The notes under the pieces: model-generated
Told to the model about the DNA's origin: nothing
Databases searched by the model: none
Seen by the model: only the letters and a program-made list of their open reading frames with translations
In this document: positions 45,513 to 57,376 of the stretch, piece after piece
Numbering within the stretch: position 1 is the stretch's first letter
Layout: each line of letters opens with the position of its first letter
NCBI RefSeq assembly: GCF_900142035.1
Contig: NZ_FQZI01000005.1
Coordinates: 124,001-188,000, forward strand
DNA from: Flavobacterium terrae
Lineage (GTDB): Bacteria > Bacteroidota > Bacteroidia > Flavobacteriales > Flavobacteriaceae
Length of the DNA: 64,000 nt
Direction: 5' to 3'
Position numbers and translations under genes: made by a program

Positions 45513-47393
45513 TTATTTATTTCCTTTCGCTTTTTTTTGCGCTTCAGCTTGTTCCATGGCTTCTTGTAATTTTTGCTGGAACTTGCTGGGCTTTTTAGGC
45601 TCTTTTAATTTATTTTCTTGAATTTGAGCATGAATTTTTTCTTCATTCACTACATAGTTTTTGATGTAGAACATAATTCCTAATGTCATAATATTAGAAA
45701 ATAAGTTATACAAACTTAAACCAGAACCGTAGTTGTTGAAGAAAATTAACATCATTACAGGAGAAATATAAATCATCATTTTCATGATTTTACTCATGTC
45801 TGGCATACCTTCTTGTTGTGGGGCTGCCATTTGTTGATCTCCAGTAGTATATTTCATGTAGAAGAAAATCGCAATTGCTGCTAAAATTGGGAACAAACTC
45901 ACGTGATCTCCATATAATGGAATATTAAATGGTAATTTTAAAACCGAGTCATACGATGATAAATCTTTTGCCCATAAGAAACCTTCTTGTCTTAACTGTA
46001 AAGCCGATGGGAAGAACTGGAATGATGCATACATAAACGGCAACTGAATAAGTGCTGGAATACAACCTGCCATTGGGTTAACCCCTGCTTTATTGTATAA
46101 CTTCATTGTTTCTTGCTGACGTTTTACAGGATCTTTAAATTTTTCGTTTAATTCGTTTAACTCAGGACGTAATACTTTCATTTTTGCTTGAGACAAAAAC
46201 GACTTATAAGTAATAGGTGCCATTGCTAATTTTATTAAAATAGTAAATAAAATAATAGCAATACCATAAGAAATATATTTGCTTAGAAATCCGAATAATG
46301 GAACGAAAATAAATTTATTAATCCATCCAAAAATTCCCCATCCTAAGGGAATAATTTCGTCTAAATTTTTATCGTAACTATTTAAGATTTTATAATCTGA
46401 AGGTCCATAAAACCAATTCATCTTATAATCAATCTCTCCGTTTTTAAACGCTAATGGTAAAGTAGCTTTAAAATCTTTTGTATAAACAGTATCAACTTTT
46501 ACATCCTTAACTAAATTATCTGTAGCTAATTTTGCTGTTTTAAAAGGTGTATCTGTTAATAATATTGATGTGAAGAAATGTTGTTTGAAAGCTACATAAG
46601 TAACATCTTCAATTTCTTCTTCCTCTTTTGATTGATTTAGATAATTATCTTTTCCCCCATCATGCTCATAGATAACTTCTGTATAACGGTTTTCATAAGC
46701 AACGCTTTTTTCATTGCGAAACGTTTTCAAGTTCCACTCTAAATTAGCAGCATTTGAAGTATTTAAAACCGAAGCCAATCCATGTGAACGAACATCAAAA
46801 TCTAACATATAATCGTTAGCCTTCAAAACATATTTGTATTCTAAAAATTGGTTTTCTCCAGCTTTTAATTTCATAGAAAGCACTTGATTACCATCAACTT
46901 TTGTAAGTGTTGGTTCAAAAAACACATCTTTAGTATTAACAGTTTTACCTTCTTTAGTCTGTAAAGCAATATTTAACCCCGCATTATTATCTTTAATTAG
47001 CTGAACTAACTTGCCATCCTTATCAATTGACTTGTATTTTTTTAATGTTGCATCAACGATATAACCACCCTTGTTAGCAATTTTTAAAGTCACTAATTCA
47101 TTTTCGATAGTAGTGAACTCATTTTTTGCTGATGGCAACGATGCTGAATAAGCAAAGCTTCCTAAAGTGGCTTGCATAGCAACCGAAACTTTTGTAGAAT
47201 CTGCTGTTGCTATTGTAGTTGCAGCAACTGTTTTTTGAGATTGTTCTTTGGCTTTAGCAGCTTGTTCTTTCTTGGCTTTTTCAGCATTAATTTCAGCTTG
47301 AGTAGGCTGATTTTGATACATGATCCACATCATAATACCAAAGATTAATGCAAATCCGATGATTGAATTAAGGTCTAATTTTTTTTGTTCCAT
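45513..47393 (-). CDS. yidC: membrane protein insertase YidC
   Basis: A 626-residue insertase that places proteins in the inner membrane with or without SecYEG. N-terminal anchor (IGFALIFGIMMWIMY), a periplasmic beta-sandwich domain (about 80-350), then the conserved five-helix core with YKSFLSQAKMKVLRPELNEL, the coiled-coil hairpin, KAGVNPMAGCIPALIQLPFMYA and the last helix; the tail is Lys/Gln-rich, fit to bind ribosomes. A short hairpin (47404-47419) lies in its leader, and pyrG is upstream on the same strand. Confidence 0.97.
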   Translation of the reverse strand: MEQKKLDLNSIIGFALIFGIMMWIMYQNQPTQAEINAEKAKKEQAAKAKEQSQKTVAATTIATADSTKVSVAMQATLGSFAYSASLPSAKNEFTTIENELVTLKIANKGGYIVDATLKKYKSIDKDGKLVQLIKDNNAGLNIALQTKEGKTVNTKDVFFEPTLTKVDGNQVLSMKLKAGENQFLEYKYVLKANDYMLDFDVRSHGLASVLNTSNAANLEWNLKTFRNEKSVAYENRYTEVIYEHDGGKDNYLNQSKEEEEIEDVTYVAFKQHFFTSILLTDTPFKTAKLATDNLVKDVKVDTVYTKDFKATLPLAFKNGEIDYKMNWFYGPSDYKILNSYDKNLDEIIPLGWGIFGWINKFIFVPLFGFLSKYISYGIAIILFTILIKLAMAPITYKSFLSQAKMKVLRPELNELNEKFKDPVKRQQETMKLYNKAGVNPMAGCIPALIQLPFMYASFQFFPSALQLRQEGFLWAKDLSSYDSVLKLPFNIPLYGDHVSLFPILAAIAIFFYMKYTTGDQQMAAPQQEGMPDMSKIMKMMIYISPVMMLIFFNNYGSGLSLYNLFSNIMTLGIMFYIKNYVVNEEKIHAQIQENKLKEPKKPSKFQQKLQEAMEQAEAQKKAKGNK

Positions 47394-47501
47394 TTTAATT
47401 TCGGCCTAAAGCATTAGGCTTTAAGCTGTAAGCTATATTTGTTTTAATTTTTCAAAAAAAGTTACAGTAAAAAAAGACTCTTCGCCAAGCTTAGAGCAAT
47501 T

Positions 47502-49176
<1,675 letters not shown>

Positions 49177-49215
49177 TAAATTTAGTTGTTGTTCTGATTT
49201 TAAATTAAAACCGCG

Positions 49216-49247
49216 CAAAAATACAATTATTAATTGATATTAAGCAA
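49216..49247 (-). promoter_or_regulatory. promoter of pyrG
   Basis: On the minus strand: TTG at 49245-49247, 21-base spacer, and -7 box TATTTTTG at 49216-49223, a good fit to the Bacteroidota promoter. Transcription would begin near 49209, giving a leader of about 95 bases that includes the family A hairpin. Confidence 0.6.
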
Positions 49248-49276
49248 TGCCTATTTGACAATTATTCGTTAAGAAA

Positions 49277-49507
49277 TTATGGCTTTGGAAAGTTTCTTTT
49301 AATATTACGAACTAGCTCTTCGAGTCCGTTAAGTTTAAGTTCATGAACCAGTTTAAGTTGATCACCCAATTGTCCCTTAGGGAAACCTTTTTGAGAATAC
49401 CAAACTACATAGTATTCTGGTAAGTCTATAAGATAACGCCCTTCGTATTTCCCGAAAGGCATTTTTGTATGTGCGAGTTTTATGAGGAGATCTTGATTGG
49501 AAGCCAT
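49277..49507 (-). CDS. DUF3820 protein
   Basis: A 76-residue protein with the DUF3820 signature TKMPFGKYEGRYLIDLPEYYVVWY followed by a QLKLVHELKLNGLEELV helix. This small family has no settled function. It sits behind the pyrG promoter region and is transcribed in the same direction. Confidence 0.85.
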   Translation of the reverse strand: MASNQDLLIKLAHTKMPFGKYEGRYLIDLPEYYVVWYSQKGFPKGQLGDQLKLVHELKLNGLEELVRNIKRNFPKP

Positions 49508-49543
49508 TGTAAATAATCAAAAAATTAAAATTACAACTATATC

Positions 49544-50557
49544 TTAAAGATTTCGAGGTCTAATTTGATTTAACTTCAAATCAAAAATTTTATTTTTTTC
49601 AGTAACTATATATAAATCCGATTCTTTTCTATTTAGAAGTATTTTTTCTTTAGTTTTTACAATATCACCATCATAAACATCAATATTACTAGAATACTCT
49701 AAGGATTCAATCTTAAATTTATTAGTAGGTTCTATTACCCATTCAAATTTAACAAAATCATACACCCCCATCTTTCCCTTAATTGTAACTATTGAAAATC
49801 CTAAAGCTTTTATTAATTGCAAATCAAGAATTTCATTAAAACTTACTTTTGAAGAGTTTGTATTACCAAATATTGATTGAATTTTATAATTATTTTCTTT
49901 ATCCTCAGTTACAAAAAAAGCCTCATTCTCATCTCTATACAAAAATTCCGGCTGAGACACTTTGCTTTTTAACTCCTTAATAATTTTTCCACTTTGATCC
50001 ACAATAGTAAAATGATCATCCATTGTTGCTAAAGCATAATTGATATTATTAATTTTAAAAAAATCACTTAATCTCGTATCAGATTTTTTATTGTCATAAA
50101 ATTTCTTGTTATAAGAAATTAAATTATTTTGCTTATCGACCTCAAACCCATCAATCTCTTTAACTTTTTTTATTTCATTATTTGAAAAATTAAACGCTAC
50201 TTCTGCAAGAACTGTATCAGGTAATTCAATCTTAAACTTTTCTTCTATAACATATAATCTCAAACGACAATTTTCAAAATTTAAATTTTTTGATTCAAAA
50301 TCTGATTCAAAATCTAGATAAATATATGGACTGAAGAATTTATATTTTTTTAAAACTGGTTCTACAACTTTATTTCCAGTCGTTAAATCAAAATAACCCC
50401 AAAGTTTACTTTCTTCAGAATAATATGGTAGAATTTTTTTTGAATCATACTTTTCAATATTTGATATAATTTTATTCTTCACAAACTCAAAGCATTTATT
50501 TTGAGCTACAACACTAAAATTAGCAACTATCAAAAAGAATAAAAAATGATTTTTCAT
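49544..50557 (-). CDS. uncharacterised exported protein, WG-repeat-like
   Basis: A 337-residue protein with signal peptide (about 1-18, SVVAQ/NK). The phrases LWGYFDLTTGNKVVEPVLKKY and KMGVYDFVKFEWVIEP resemble WG beta repeats, which recur in bacterial surface proteins of unknown role. No catalytic motif. The gene is unusually AT-rich with frequent Asn, Lys and Phe. Confidence 0.6.
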   Translation of the reverse strand: MKNHFLFFLIVANFSVVAQNKCFEFVKNKIISNIEKYDSKKILPYYSEESKLWGYFDLTTGNKVVEPVLKKYKFFSPYIYLDFESDFESKNLNFENCRLRLYVIEEKFKIELPDTVLAEVAFNFSNNEIKKVKEIDGFEVDKQNNLISYNKKFYDNKKSDTRLSDFFKINNINYALATMDDHFTIVDQSGKIIKELKSKVSQPEFLYRDENEAFFVTEDKENNYKIQSIFGNTNSSKVSFNEILDLQLIKALGFSIVTIKGKMGVYDFVKFEWVIEPTNKFKIESLEYSSNIDVYDGDIVKTKEKILLNRKESDLYIVTEKNKIFDLKLNQIRPRNL

Positions 50558-50616
50558 TATAGAAAATTAAGAATATGAGATTTTTACATGACGCAGAATG
50601 AAAGCAGAGCACTTAA

Positions 50617-51021
50617 TTATTTCCAATTAAAAACAATCTCCTTTTTAATATCCGGATGTAAACTGTAATGCACAGGGCAAGTCATTCCAGTACGTTCTAA
50701 AATAGTTTTTGTTTTTTCATCAGCCTCAAGATTCATATTAAAAGTGATATGAATTTCTGAAATTCTTCTTGGTTCTGTAGCCATAACTTTAGTAACCTCA
50801 GCAGTTGATCCTGAAAAATCAACATCCATTTCTCTAGCTTTGATTCCCATAACGGTAAACATACAAGACGCTAAAGCATTTGCAACAGTATCTGTTGGAG
50901 AAAAAGCTTCTCCTTTTCCGTTATTGTCTACTGGAGCATCAGATATAATTTCTGAACCTGAATTAATATGTATTGACGAAGTACGTAATTCGCCTAAATA
51001 AGTAACTTTTGAAGTTGCCAT
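50617..51021 (-). CDS. OsmC-family peroxiredoxin-like protein
   Basis: A 134-residue protein of the OsmC/Ohr fold. The two conserved Cys are Cys53 in ALASCMFTVMG and Cys115 in GMTCPVHYSLHP, used by the family to reduce organic hydroperoxides. Its ATG shares a base with the stop of the upstream LysM gene (TAATG), so the two are translated together. Confidence 0.9.
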   Translation of the reverse strand: MATSKVTYLGELRTSSIHINSGSEIISDAPVDNNGKGEAFSPTDTVANALASCMFTVMGIKAREMDVDFSGSTAEVTKVMATEPRRISEIHITFNMNLEADEKTKTILERTGMTCPVHYSLHPDIKKEIVFNWK

Positions 51022-52985
51022 TAGTTCGCTTGTTTAACTGTTAAATCAGTGTCGTAGAATAAAATATAAATCCCTTTGTTAATATATCCGCCTTCAGGAT
51101 TTTGAGCATAATTAAATTTACTTTCCACTTGCTCTGTAGCAGTTTCATTTATTGTTTCTGATAGTGTTTTTTCTTGTGACAAACGCATCAAGACATCAAA
51201 AGTAACATCAAAACCACGAGTAGCAAACTGATTAGGTAATACCTTATTCTTTTTTCTGTAAGCCGATTCAAAATCGGTTGCGGCATCTGAATCATTAATT
51301 CTAAACATTGACGGATAATGCATATTCAACTTAGTTAATCTATCCATTTGAATTTCTTCATAATCTAATGCAGAATTTTCACCTAGAATTACTAAATTGA
51401 TTTGATATTCCTTTAATGATGATAATAGCGCCGAAGTAGTACTTAAAATCAAATTCGTTTTTTCAGTTTCTAAAATAACATAATTCATTTTATCTTTTAC
51501 TAATAGTGCTTTTAAGCTCACTACATCAAGACTTCCTGCATCACTTACAGTTGCAAATAAAACATCTTTATGATTTTCTGAAATATATTGTTTTGAAGAA
51601 CCTTTTTTAGGATCTACAACTGCAATCATGTTTCCTCCTTTTTCTCGCATGAAATCGAACATTGCTAAGCGAACATCGTCGTTTGTAGGTGTAGCTTGAA
51701 TTAAGTTAGGAAACTTTTTATCATAATCTTTTGACAAAGGAGATATTACTGGCACTTCACCCAATAAAGAAGCTGCTTTTTCGGCATTATTTTGATAAAA
51801 TGGACCAATAACTGCATTCATAGCTTTTAAGTTTTTGCTTTGAATTAAATCAGCAACATCAGAATTCGATTTGGATTCATTAGAATCGTAAATCGCAATA
51901 TCAACATCAATACCAAGTGTTTTTGCAGAATCAATTGCCATTAAAGCTCCAGAATAAAAATCAAGAGTCATATTTAAGAACTTGTCCTTTTTAAGTCTTG
52001 ACTTTGTAGAATTAACAGTATCGTTATCTAACTTTTCAATGTTAAATGGTAAAAGCATTGCTAGCTTTTTATTTCCTCCTTTTTTAATAGTTTTTGTTAA
52101 ATCTGTATTTTGTCTATTAGGAGTTACAATTACTGTAGGTTTGTCATTTGAAGGAACTTTGATAGTCATTCCCTCTTTAAGTCCTTCTTTAAGCTCTGGA
52201 TTAAGCTCTATTAGTTTTTCTTGAGAAACACCAAACTGAGCCGCTAAACTATATAATGTTTCTTTTGGTTTAACTATATATTCATCTGTCCCTAAAACCT
52301 TATCTACAACACTTGTAGGATTTTGAATTTTTGGTTCTTCTTTAACTACAATTGGTAAAGAAACTTGTTGTTTTGGTCTTTCTCCCTTGATTAACAATTG
52401 AAAACCAATTTTTAATCCGTCTTTAATTTCAGGATTTTTTTTCTCAAGTTCTTCAACTGTTATACCGTACTGCTTAGCAATTCCGTATTTGGTCTCTTTA
52501 GGTTCTACAGTGTGTAAAATTGCTTTTTGAGTCAAAGCATTATTATTTTTTACTTCTTGTTTTCCAGAGTTTAATTTCACCGGAATATTTAAAACTAAGC
52601 CAATTTTAAGTCCATCTTTTAAAGCTTCTACATTTGCCTTTTCTAGTTCTTGAATTGTTATACCATATTCAGTTGAAATGCCATACAAAGTTTCTTTTGG
52701 TTTAACTTCGTGTTTTTTTAAGACAAGCTTCGGCTTATTTTCAGCAACTTCTTTTTTTGTTGGCACTGCTGATTTATTAGGAATCAATAAAATAGTATTT
52801 TCTTCAACTCCTTTTGACGCATCTGGATTAACCTTATAAATATCACTAGGCGTAACACTGTATTTTTGGGCAATTTTAGTAACAGTTTCGCCTTTTGCGA
52901 CTTTGTGTTTTATTAAATTTTGACCGAATACAGTTGTAAAACCTAATAGAAATAAAACTTTAATTACACTCTTCATTTTTGTCAT
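51021..52985 (-). CDS. LysM protein fused to a periplasmic-binding-protein-like domain
   Basis: A 654-residue exported protein: signal peptide about 1-21 (VFGQ), four LysM repeats within residues 25-275 of the type HKVAKGETVTKIAQKYSVTP and VKPKETLYGISTEYGITIQELEKAN, then a PBP1-like domain (about 305-640, LAMLLPFNIEKLD, IGPFYQNNAEKAASLL). LysM binds peptidoglycan; the second domain may bind a small ligand. It is followed by OsmC with a one-base overlap and preceded by another LysM gene 31 bases away. Translation could also start at the fourth codon. Confidence 0.85.
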   Translation of the reverse strand: MTKMKSVIKVLFLLGFTTVFGQNLIKHKVAKGETVTKIAQKYSVTPSDIYKVNPDASKGVEENTILLIPNKSAVPTKKEVAENKPKLVLKKHEVKPKETLYGISTEYGITIQELEKANVEALKDGLKIGLVLNIPVKLNSGKQEVKNNNALTQKAILHTVEPKETKYGIAKQYGITVEELEKKNPEIKDGLKIGFQLLIKGERPKQQVSLPIVVKEEPKIQNPTSVVDKVLGTDEYIVKPKETLYSLAAQFGVSQEKLIELNPELKEGLKEGMTIKVPSNDKPTVIVTPNRQNTDLTKTIKKGGNKKLAMLLPFNIEKLDNDTVNSTKSRLKKDKFLNMTLDFYSGALMAIDSAKTLGIDVDIAIYDSNESKSNSDVADLIQSKNLKAMNAVIGPFYQNNAEKAASLLGEVPVISPLSKDYDKKFPNLIQATPTNDDVRLAMFDFMREKGGNMIAVVDPKKGSSKQYISENHKDVLFATVSDAGSLDVVSLKALLVKDKMNYVILETEKTNLILSTTSALLSSLKEYQINLVILGENSALDYEEIQMDRLTKLNMHYPSMFRINDSDAATDFESAYRKKNKVLPNQFATRGFDVTFDVLMRLSQEKTLSETINETATEQVESKFNYAQNPEGGYINKGIYILFYDTDLTVKQAN

Positions 52986-53016
52986 TCTTTAAGATTCAAA
53001 CTGTTTAACCGCAAAA

Positions 53017-54924
53017 TTATTGCTCATTTTGGATATGTACAATAAATAATTTGTCAAAATTAGGTTTATTTATTTTTTGATTGTAAGCATATATAGCTTC
53101 ATCTGAAGTTTCATATTTTTTCACATACACATAATATGAAAAATTATTCACGTTATAGAAAAAACTTGTTTCTGTTTCACCTGAATCTGAAATCTTTAAC
53201 GCAAACTCATCACGAAGTTTTGCATCTTCAAAAGTATCTGCAACTAAATAAAACCCATTTTCAAGTTCTTTTAAGTTTCTGATAATTTCTATTCTTGTTG
53301 GTCTATCATTATCAATTACATTATCATTTAGTTTTTTCCTAACTTCTGCTGATTCTGGCATTGTTTCACTTACAGAAGCCACATCTTTTTTACTTTCAAC
53401 TATTTCTTTTTGGTGACGTTGAAGTTTTACCAACGCCAATTTATCATCATATTCACGAGCTTCGGAACTATAAAAAGTAGCTTTAGTTATTTTACGCTTT
53501 AATTCTGTTTTCTTTTCTGCATCAATAGCTTCAATTTTTGTAAACAATGCTTCGTTACGTCTTTCACTAATTAACTGGCTTGTATTTAACTTATTCATCT
53601 CCTCAATAGAAGCTCGATCTTTATCCGACAAATTCTCTCTTACCTTCTTTTTGTATTCTTGATTCTCTTGAACAGTTAAACGTTGTACTTTTTGCATGGC
53701 TCCAGTAAAAATTTTTCTGTTCTCAGCTAAATCTTTTTTTAACTGAATAATCAGCTTATTTGTTTCTCCAATATTTTTATAGGATTCCTTCTCTAGTTTT
53801 TTTGACTCTTCAAGTGTACTGATATCCTTTTGTTTTAATTCTGCTAAATCTTTTTCCATTGTTGATGCTAGAGAGTCTAATTTCCAAATCAACACATCTT
53901 GTATCTTTTTATTCGCGTCTAAAATTAAACGTAACTTTTCTACAGAACCTGTTTTCGTTTCGTCAATAGCATTTAAGTTGATGTTTAGCTTATTTAGCGT
54001 AATCATTTTTCTATTCAAGTCTTTTTGCACTGTCAAGCGATCCTCCAAGTCTTCAATTTTAGCATTTTGTGCTTTTGACTTTTCAACTACAGCTTGTTTT
54101 TCTGCTAGAGCAATCATTAACTCTTCGTTCTCATTCTTTGCTTTCAACATTGACTTATTAATTGCCAACTTATTTCCTTCTACCAAACCATTTATGATTT
54201 CAGGGTTTTGCAATTCTAACTGTTCAATAGTTATGCCATATTTTTTTGAAATAGCATATTTAGTCTCTTTTGGTTGTACTATATGAAAAATTGTTTCATT
54301 ATTGATAATCCTTGCCTGACCGTTGATGGTTTTCTTTTTATTAGGAATCGCAATTTTTTGACCAATTTTAAGTCCCTCCTTTAACAAATCAGCATTTAAT
54401 TCATCTAAATCTTTTACAGAGACATTATACATTCTAGCTATACTAAACAGCGTTTCTTTAGGTTTAACTTCATGCAAATTCCCTTCTGATAAAATTTCTT
54501 TTTTAGTAGCAACTGTAATTTTCTTATCTGGGATATTTAGTGTTTGGCCAATTTTCAAACCTTCGGTTAAAATAGATTGGTTTGCTTGTTGAAGGTCTTC
54601 TACTGAAATATTGTGCTGTCTAGAAATACTATATAATGTTTCTTTAGGCTGTACTTCGTGTTTTGTGTAATTCACCGAAGAAACATCATTCTTCTTTAAT
54701 AAATAAGAAATAGATTGAGGATTGGGTATAATTAAAGTCGTATTCTCCTGAAGTCCATTTTCTGAACCTGGATTTAACTTTATGATTTCTTTTTCAGAAA
54801 CATTATACTTTTTAGCGATCTGCGTTATAGTTTCGTTAGAGGCAACCTTATGTTTAAATGACTTTTCTTGTTGGGCAAGCACAAGTTGACTCATTCCTAA
54901 AAAAAGGAGTAAAAATTGTTTCAT
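53017..54924 (-). CDS. LysM-repeat protein with coiled coil and SPOR-like C-terminus
   Basis: A 635-residue exported protein: signal peptide 1-17 (LVLAQ), four LysM-type repeats in about 22-255 (HKVASNETITQIAKKYNVSE, HEVKPKETLFSIARMYNVSV), a long charged coiled-coil region (about 260-515) and a C-terminal domain (about 545-635, GFYLVADTFEDAKLRDEF) with the shape of a SPOR-like fold. It may link peptidoglycan with a cell-envelope partner. The N-terminal half is clearly related to the next gene downstream, so the two are tandem paralogues with different C-termini. Confidence 0.82.
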   Translation of the reverse strand: MKQFLLLFLGMSQLVLAQQEKSFKHKVASNETITQIAKKYNVSEKEIIKLNPGSENGLQENTTLIIPNPQSISYLLKKNDVSSVNYTKHEVQPKETLYSISRQHNISVEDLQQANQSILTEGLKIGQTLNIPDKKITVATKKEILSEGNLHEVKPKETLFSIARMYNVSVKDLDELNADLLKEGLKIGQKIAIPNKKKTINGQARIINNETIFHIVQPKETKYAISKKYGITIEQLELQNPEIINGLVEGNKLAINKSMLKAKNENEELMIALAEKQAVVEKSKAQNAKIEDLEDRLTVQKDLNRKMITLNKLNINLNAIDETKTGSVEKLRLILDANKKIQDVLIWKLDSLASTMEKDLAELKQKDISTLEESKKLEKESYKNIGETNKLIIQLKKDLAENRKIFTGAMQKVQRLTVQENQEYKKKVRENLSDKDRASIEEMNKLNTSQLISERRNEALFTKIEAIDAEKKTELKRKITKATFYSSEAREYDDKLALVKLQRHQKEIVESKKDVASVSETMPESAEVRKKLNDNVIDNDRPTRIEIIRNLKELENGFYLVADTFEDAKLRDEFALKISDSGETETSFFYNVNNFSYYVYVKKYETSDEAIYAYNQKINKPNFDKLFIVHIQNEQ

Positions 54925-55035
54925 GTAGGGTTCGTTTTTGGTTTGGTTTTTCTTGTCCCAACTTTGTTTCTAAAAACAAAGTCGCTACAAATATATTCTT
55001 TGTAACGACTTTTTTAACATTTTATTATGTTTTAT

Positions 55036-56565
55036 TTATTCCCACTCAATTGTTGCTGGTGGTTTTGAGCTAATGTCATACACTACGCGGTTTACACCTT
55101 TCACTTTATTAATGATTTCATTCGAAATTTTCATTAAAAAGTCATATGGTAAATGTACCCAGTCGGCAGTCATACCATCTGTAGATTCAACTGCGCGAAG
55201 CGCTACTACTTTTTCATACGTACGCTCATCACCCATTACACCTACACTATTTACCGGTAATAAAATAGCACCAGCTTGCCATACTTTATCGTATAATCCA
55301 TGGTCTTTTAAACCTTGGATAAAAACATAATCCACTTCTTGTAGGATTCTCACTTTCTCCGGAGTGATATCTCCTAAGATACGGATAGAAAGTCCAGGCC
55401 CTGGGAACGGATGACGTCCTAACAACTCATCATCAATACCTAATGTTTTACCTACACGACGTACTTCATCTTTAAATAACATACGTAAAGGCTCCACTAT
55501 TTGAAGCTTCATAAAATCAGGCAAACCACCTACGTTGTGATGTGATTTGATTGTTGCCGATGGCCCTTTTACTGAAACCGATTCGATAACATCTGGATAG
55601 ATAGTTCCTTGTGCCAAGAATTTTACATCTTCGATTTTGTGTGCTTCATCATCAAAAACTTCGATAAAAACGCGACCAATTGTTTTACGCTTAGTCTCTG
55701 GATCATCTATTCCTGCCAATTCAGAAAGGAAACGCTCTGAAGAATCTACTCCTTTTACGTTTAGTCCCATTCCTTCGTATTGTTTTAAAACATTTTCGAA
55801 TTCGTTTTTACGAAGTAATCCGTTATTAACGAAAATACAATATAGGTTTTTACCAATCGCCTTGTTTAATAAAACCGCTGCTACTGTCGAATCTACTCCT
55901 CCAGAAAGTCCTAAAACCACCTTATCATTACCAATTTTAGCTTTCATTTCGGCAACGATATCTTCCACAAATGAACTTGGCGTAAAGTTTTGAGGTACTT
56001 CAGCAATTTTAACTAAGAAATTTTCTAGCATTTGTTTTCCATCTTCTGAGTGGTATACTTCTGGATGAAACTGAATTGCATAAGTTGTTTCTCCTTCAAT
56101 TTTATATGCTGCATTTTCGACATCTTTTGTAGACGCTAAACGAACACCATTTGAAGGCAACTGTTTAATTGTATCACTGTGGCTCATCCATACTTGGCTA
56201 TTCAAATTCACTTCATCAAAAAACAATTCATCTTCTTTGATAAAAGATAAATTAGCACGGCCGTACTCACGAATATTTGAGGGTGCTACTTCTCCTCCAC
56301 TAAAATGTGCAAGATATTGTGCTCCATAACAAACCGCTAATAAAGGCATTTTACCACGAATTTGAGATAAATCAGGATGTGGTGCATCTTCGGCACGAAC
56401 CGAAAAAGGACTACCCGATAAAATCACGGCTTTGTAACTTGATAAATCACTTGGAAAGTGATTGTAAGGAAAAATTTCGCAAAAAATATTTAACTCGCGA
56501 ACTCTGCGGGCAATCAGCTGTGTGTACTGAGACCCAAAATCTAAAATAAGGACGTTGTGTTGCAT
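55036..56565 (-). CDS. guaA: GMP synthase (glutamine-hydrolysing)
   Basis: A 509-residue enzyme converting XMP to GMP. Glutaminase domain: [19 protein letters not shown], Cys in [10 protein letters not shown], and [11 protein letters not shown]; the PP-loop [13 protein letters not shown] and C-terminal [16 protein letters not shown] with PPATIEWE at the end complete it. The ATG at 56563-56565 matches the usual start, two codons inside the open frame. The LysM genes follow on the same strand after 111 bases. Confidence 0.98.
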   Translation of the reverse strand: MQHNVLILDFGSQYTQLIARRVRELNIFCEIFPYNHFPSDLSSYKAVILSGSPFSVRAEDAPHPDLSQIRGKMPLLAVCYGAQYLAHFSGGEVAPSNIREYGRANLSFIKEDELFFDEVNLNSQVWMSHSDTIKQLPSNGVRLASTKDVENAAYKIEGETTYAIQFHPEVYHSEDGKQMLENFLVKIAEVPQNFTPSSFVEDIVAEMKAKIGNDKVVLGLSGGVDSTVAAVLLNKAIGKNLYCIFVNNGLLRKNEFENVLKQYEGMGLNVKGVDSSERFLSELAGIDDPETKRKTIGRVFIEVFDDEAHKIEDVKFLAQGTIYPDVIESVSVKGPSATIKSHHNVGGLPDFMKLQIVEPLRMLFKDEVRRVGKTLGIDDELLGRHPFPGPGLSIRILGDITPEKVRILQEVDYVFIQGLKDHGLYDKVWQAGAILLPVNSVGVMGDERTYEKVVALRAVESTDGMTADWVHLPYDFLMKISNEIINKVKGVNRVVYDISSKPPATIEWE

Positions 56566-56700
56566 GTGCAAAAATAGACATTTCTCGCAGACTGAAAAAT
56601 AGAGGTAAAAAAGTTTTTTAATTATTTAATCTTTACATGTTTTTGCCGTTACAGAAATGCTTTTGTATTTTAACGAAGAGTTAAAACTTATTAAAGTAAA

Positions 56701-56729
56701 GGCACGGATTATAAATCCGCGCTATCGGG
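56701..56729 (+). repeat. hairpin repeat, family B
   Basis: A 9-bp stem with one mismatch (56702-56710 with 56714-56722: GCACGGATT/AATCCGCGC) around loop ATA, followed by TATCGGG. The sequence CGCGC-N-A-N-CGGG is shared, in the other orientation, with the copy at 57309-57338 on the far side of the next gene. Confidence 0.65.
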
Positions 56730-56781
56730 TTTAAATGCTATAAATAATAATCAAGCTTATTCAAATTTTCATCCATAAATT

Positions 56782-57276
56782 ATGAGAAAGTTAAAAATAA
56801 ACCTTAAGAGTCAATTAAGAAATTGGAATGACTTTACAATACAAACTTTAATATTGATTCCTTTTGCAATCTATGCCTATCATGAATATAAATCAGACAA
56901 AGTCTTATACCCTTTTTATATTTTTTCATTTATTCAATTTTCTTTTACAGCCTATCTTCATTTAAGATATTATTTTCAAAATAAAGGTGAAGAATATATA
57001 ATTGATTCAAAGAGTATAACTAAATTTAAAAAACATACAAAAGAGGTTTATTTAAATGATGATATTAAAAAAATTGAAATTTGCAAATCTGCTAATATGG
57101 ATTCATTAGGAATCCCATATACTACTTTTGAGAGGTTTCGATGTGCTAGAATTTATCTTAAAAATGGACAAAGTTTCATTTTAACAAATTTATTAGAATT
57201 TGATTTAGAAAGCTCATTAAAAATACTGAAAGATGTAGAATTTATAAGGAGAAAAGGATTTTCTTTTTTTATATAA
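56782..57276 (+). CDS. uncharacterised two-helix membrane protein (PH/YcxB-like)
   Basis: A 164-residue protein: helices at about 20-36 (TLILIPFAIYAYHEY) and 43-62 (YPFYIFSFIQFSFTAYLHL), then a soluble domain (75-164) with the strand order of PH-like domains (YIIDSKSITKFKKHTKEVYL, ARIYLKNGQSFILTN). Function unknown. The gene is flanked by inverted copies of repeat family B, which marks it as possibly acquired. Confidence 0.6.
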   Translation: MRKLKINLKSQLRNWNDFTIQTLILIPFAIYAYHEYKSDKVLYPFYIFSFIQFSFTAYLHLRYYFQNKGEEYIIDSKSITKFKKHTKEVYLNDDIKKIEICKSANMDSLGIPYTTFERFRCARIYLKNGQSFILTNLLEFDLESSLKILKDVEFIRRKGFSFFI

Positions 57277-57308
57277 AAACTACAAGACTGATAGAGCGCA
57301 AAATATCT

Positions 57309-57338
57309 CCCCCGCTGGCGCGAGCTTCTAGCTCGTGT
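57309..57338 (-). repeat. hairpin repeat, family B (inverted copy)
   Basis: CCCCCGCTGGCG followed by a hairpin CGAGCT/AGCTCG (57321-57326 with 57330-57335) and TGT. In the reverse direction it reads as CACG-stem-CGCGCCAGCGGGG, matching the layout of the copy at 56701-56729 with a different stem sequence. Confidence 0.65.
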
Positions 57339-57376
57339 ATACAAAGTAAAGTTTACAATCTTTACAAAAGCTCATA

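Noticed and set aside
47404..47419. GCCTAA/TTAGGC hairpin as pyrG terminator
   Set aside because: It has only 6 bp, no T run, lies over 80 bases past the pyrG stop and just before the yidC start; at most a weak leader hairpin.
53978..54286. Open frame antisense to the LysM gene as a separate gene
   Set aside because: It lies wholly within a well-supported coding region, is Phe/Ser-rich as expected for the reverse of Lys/Glu codons, and has no recognisable domain. The same applies to antisense frames within icd, sucC, pyrG, guaA and purM.
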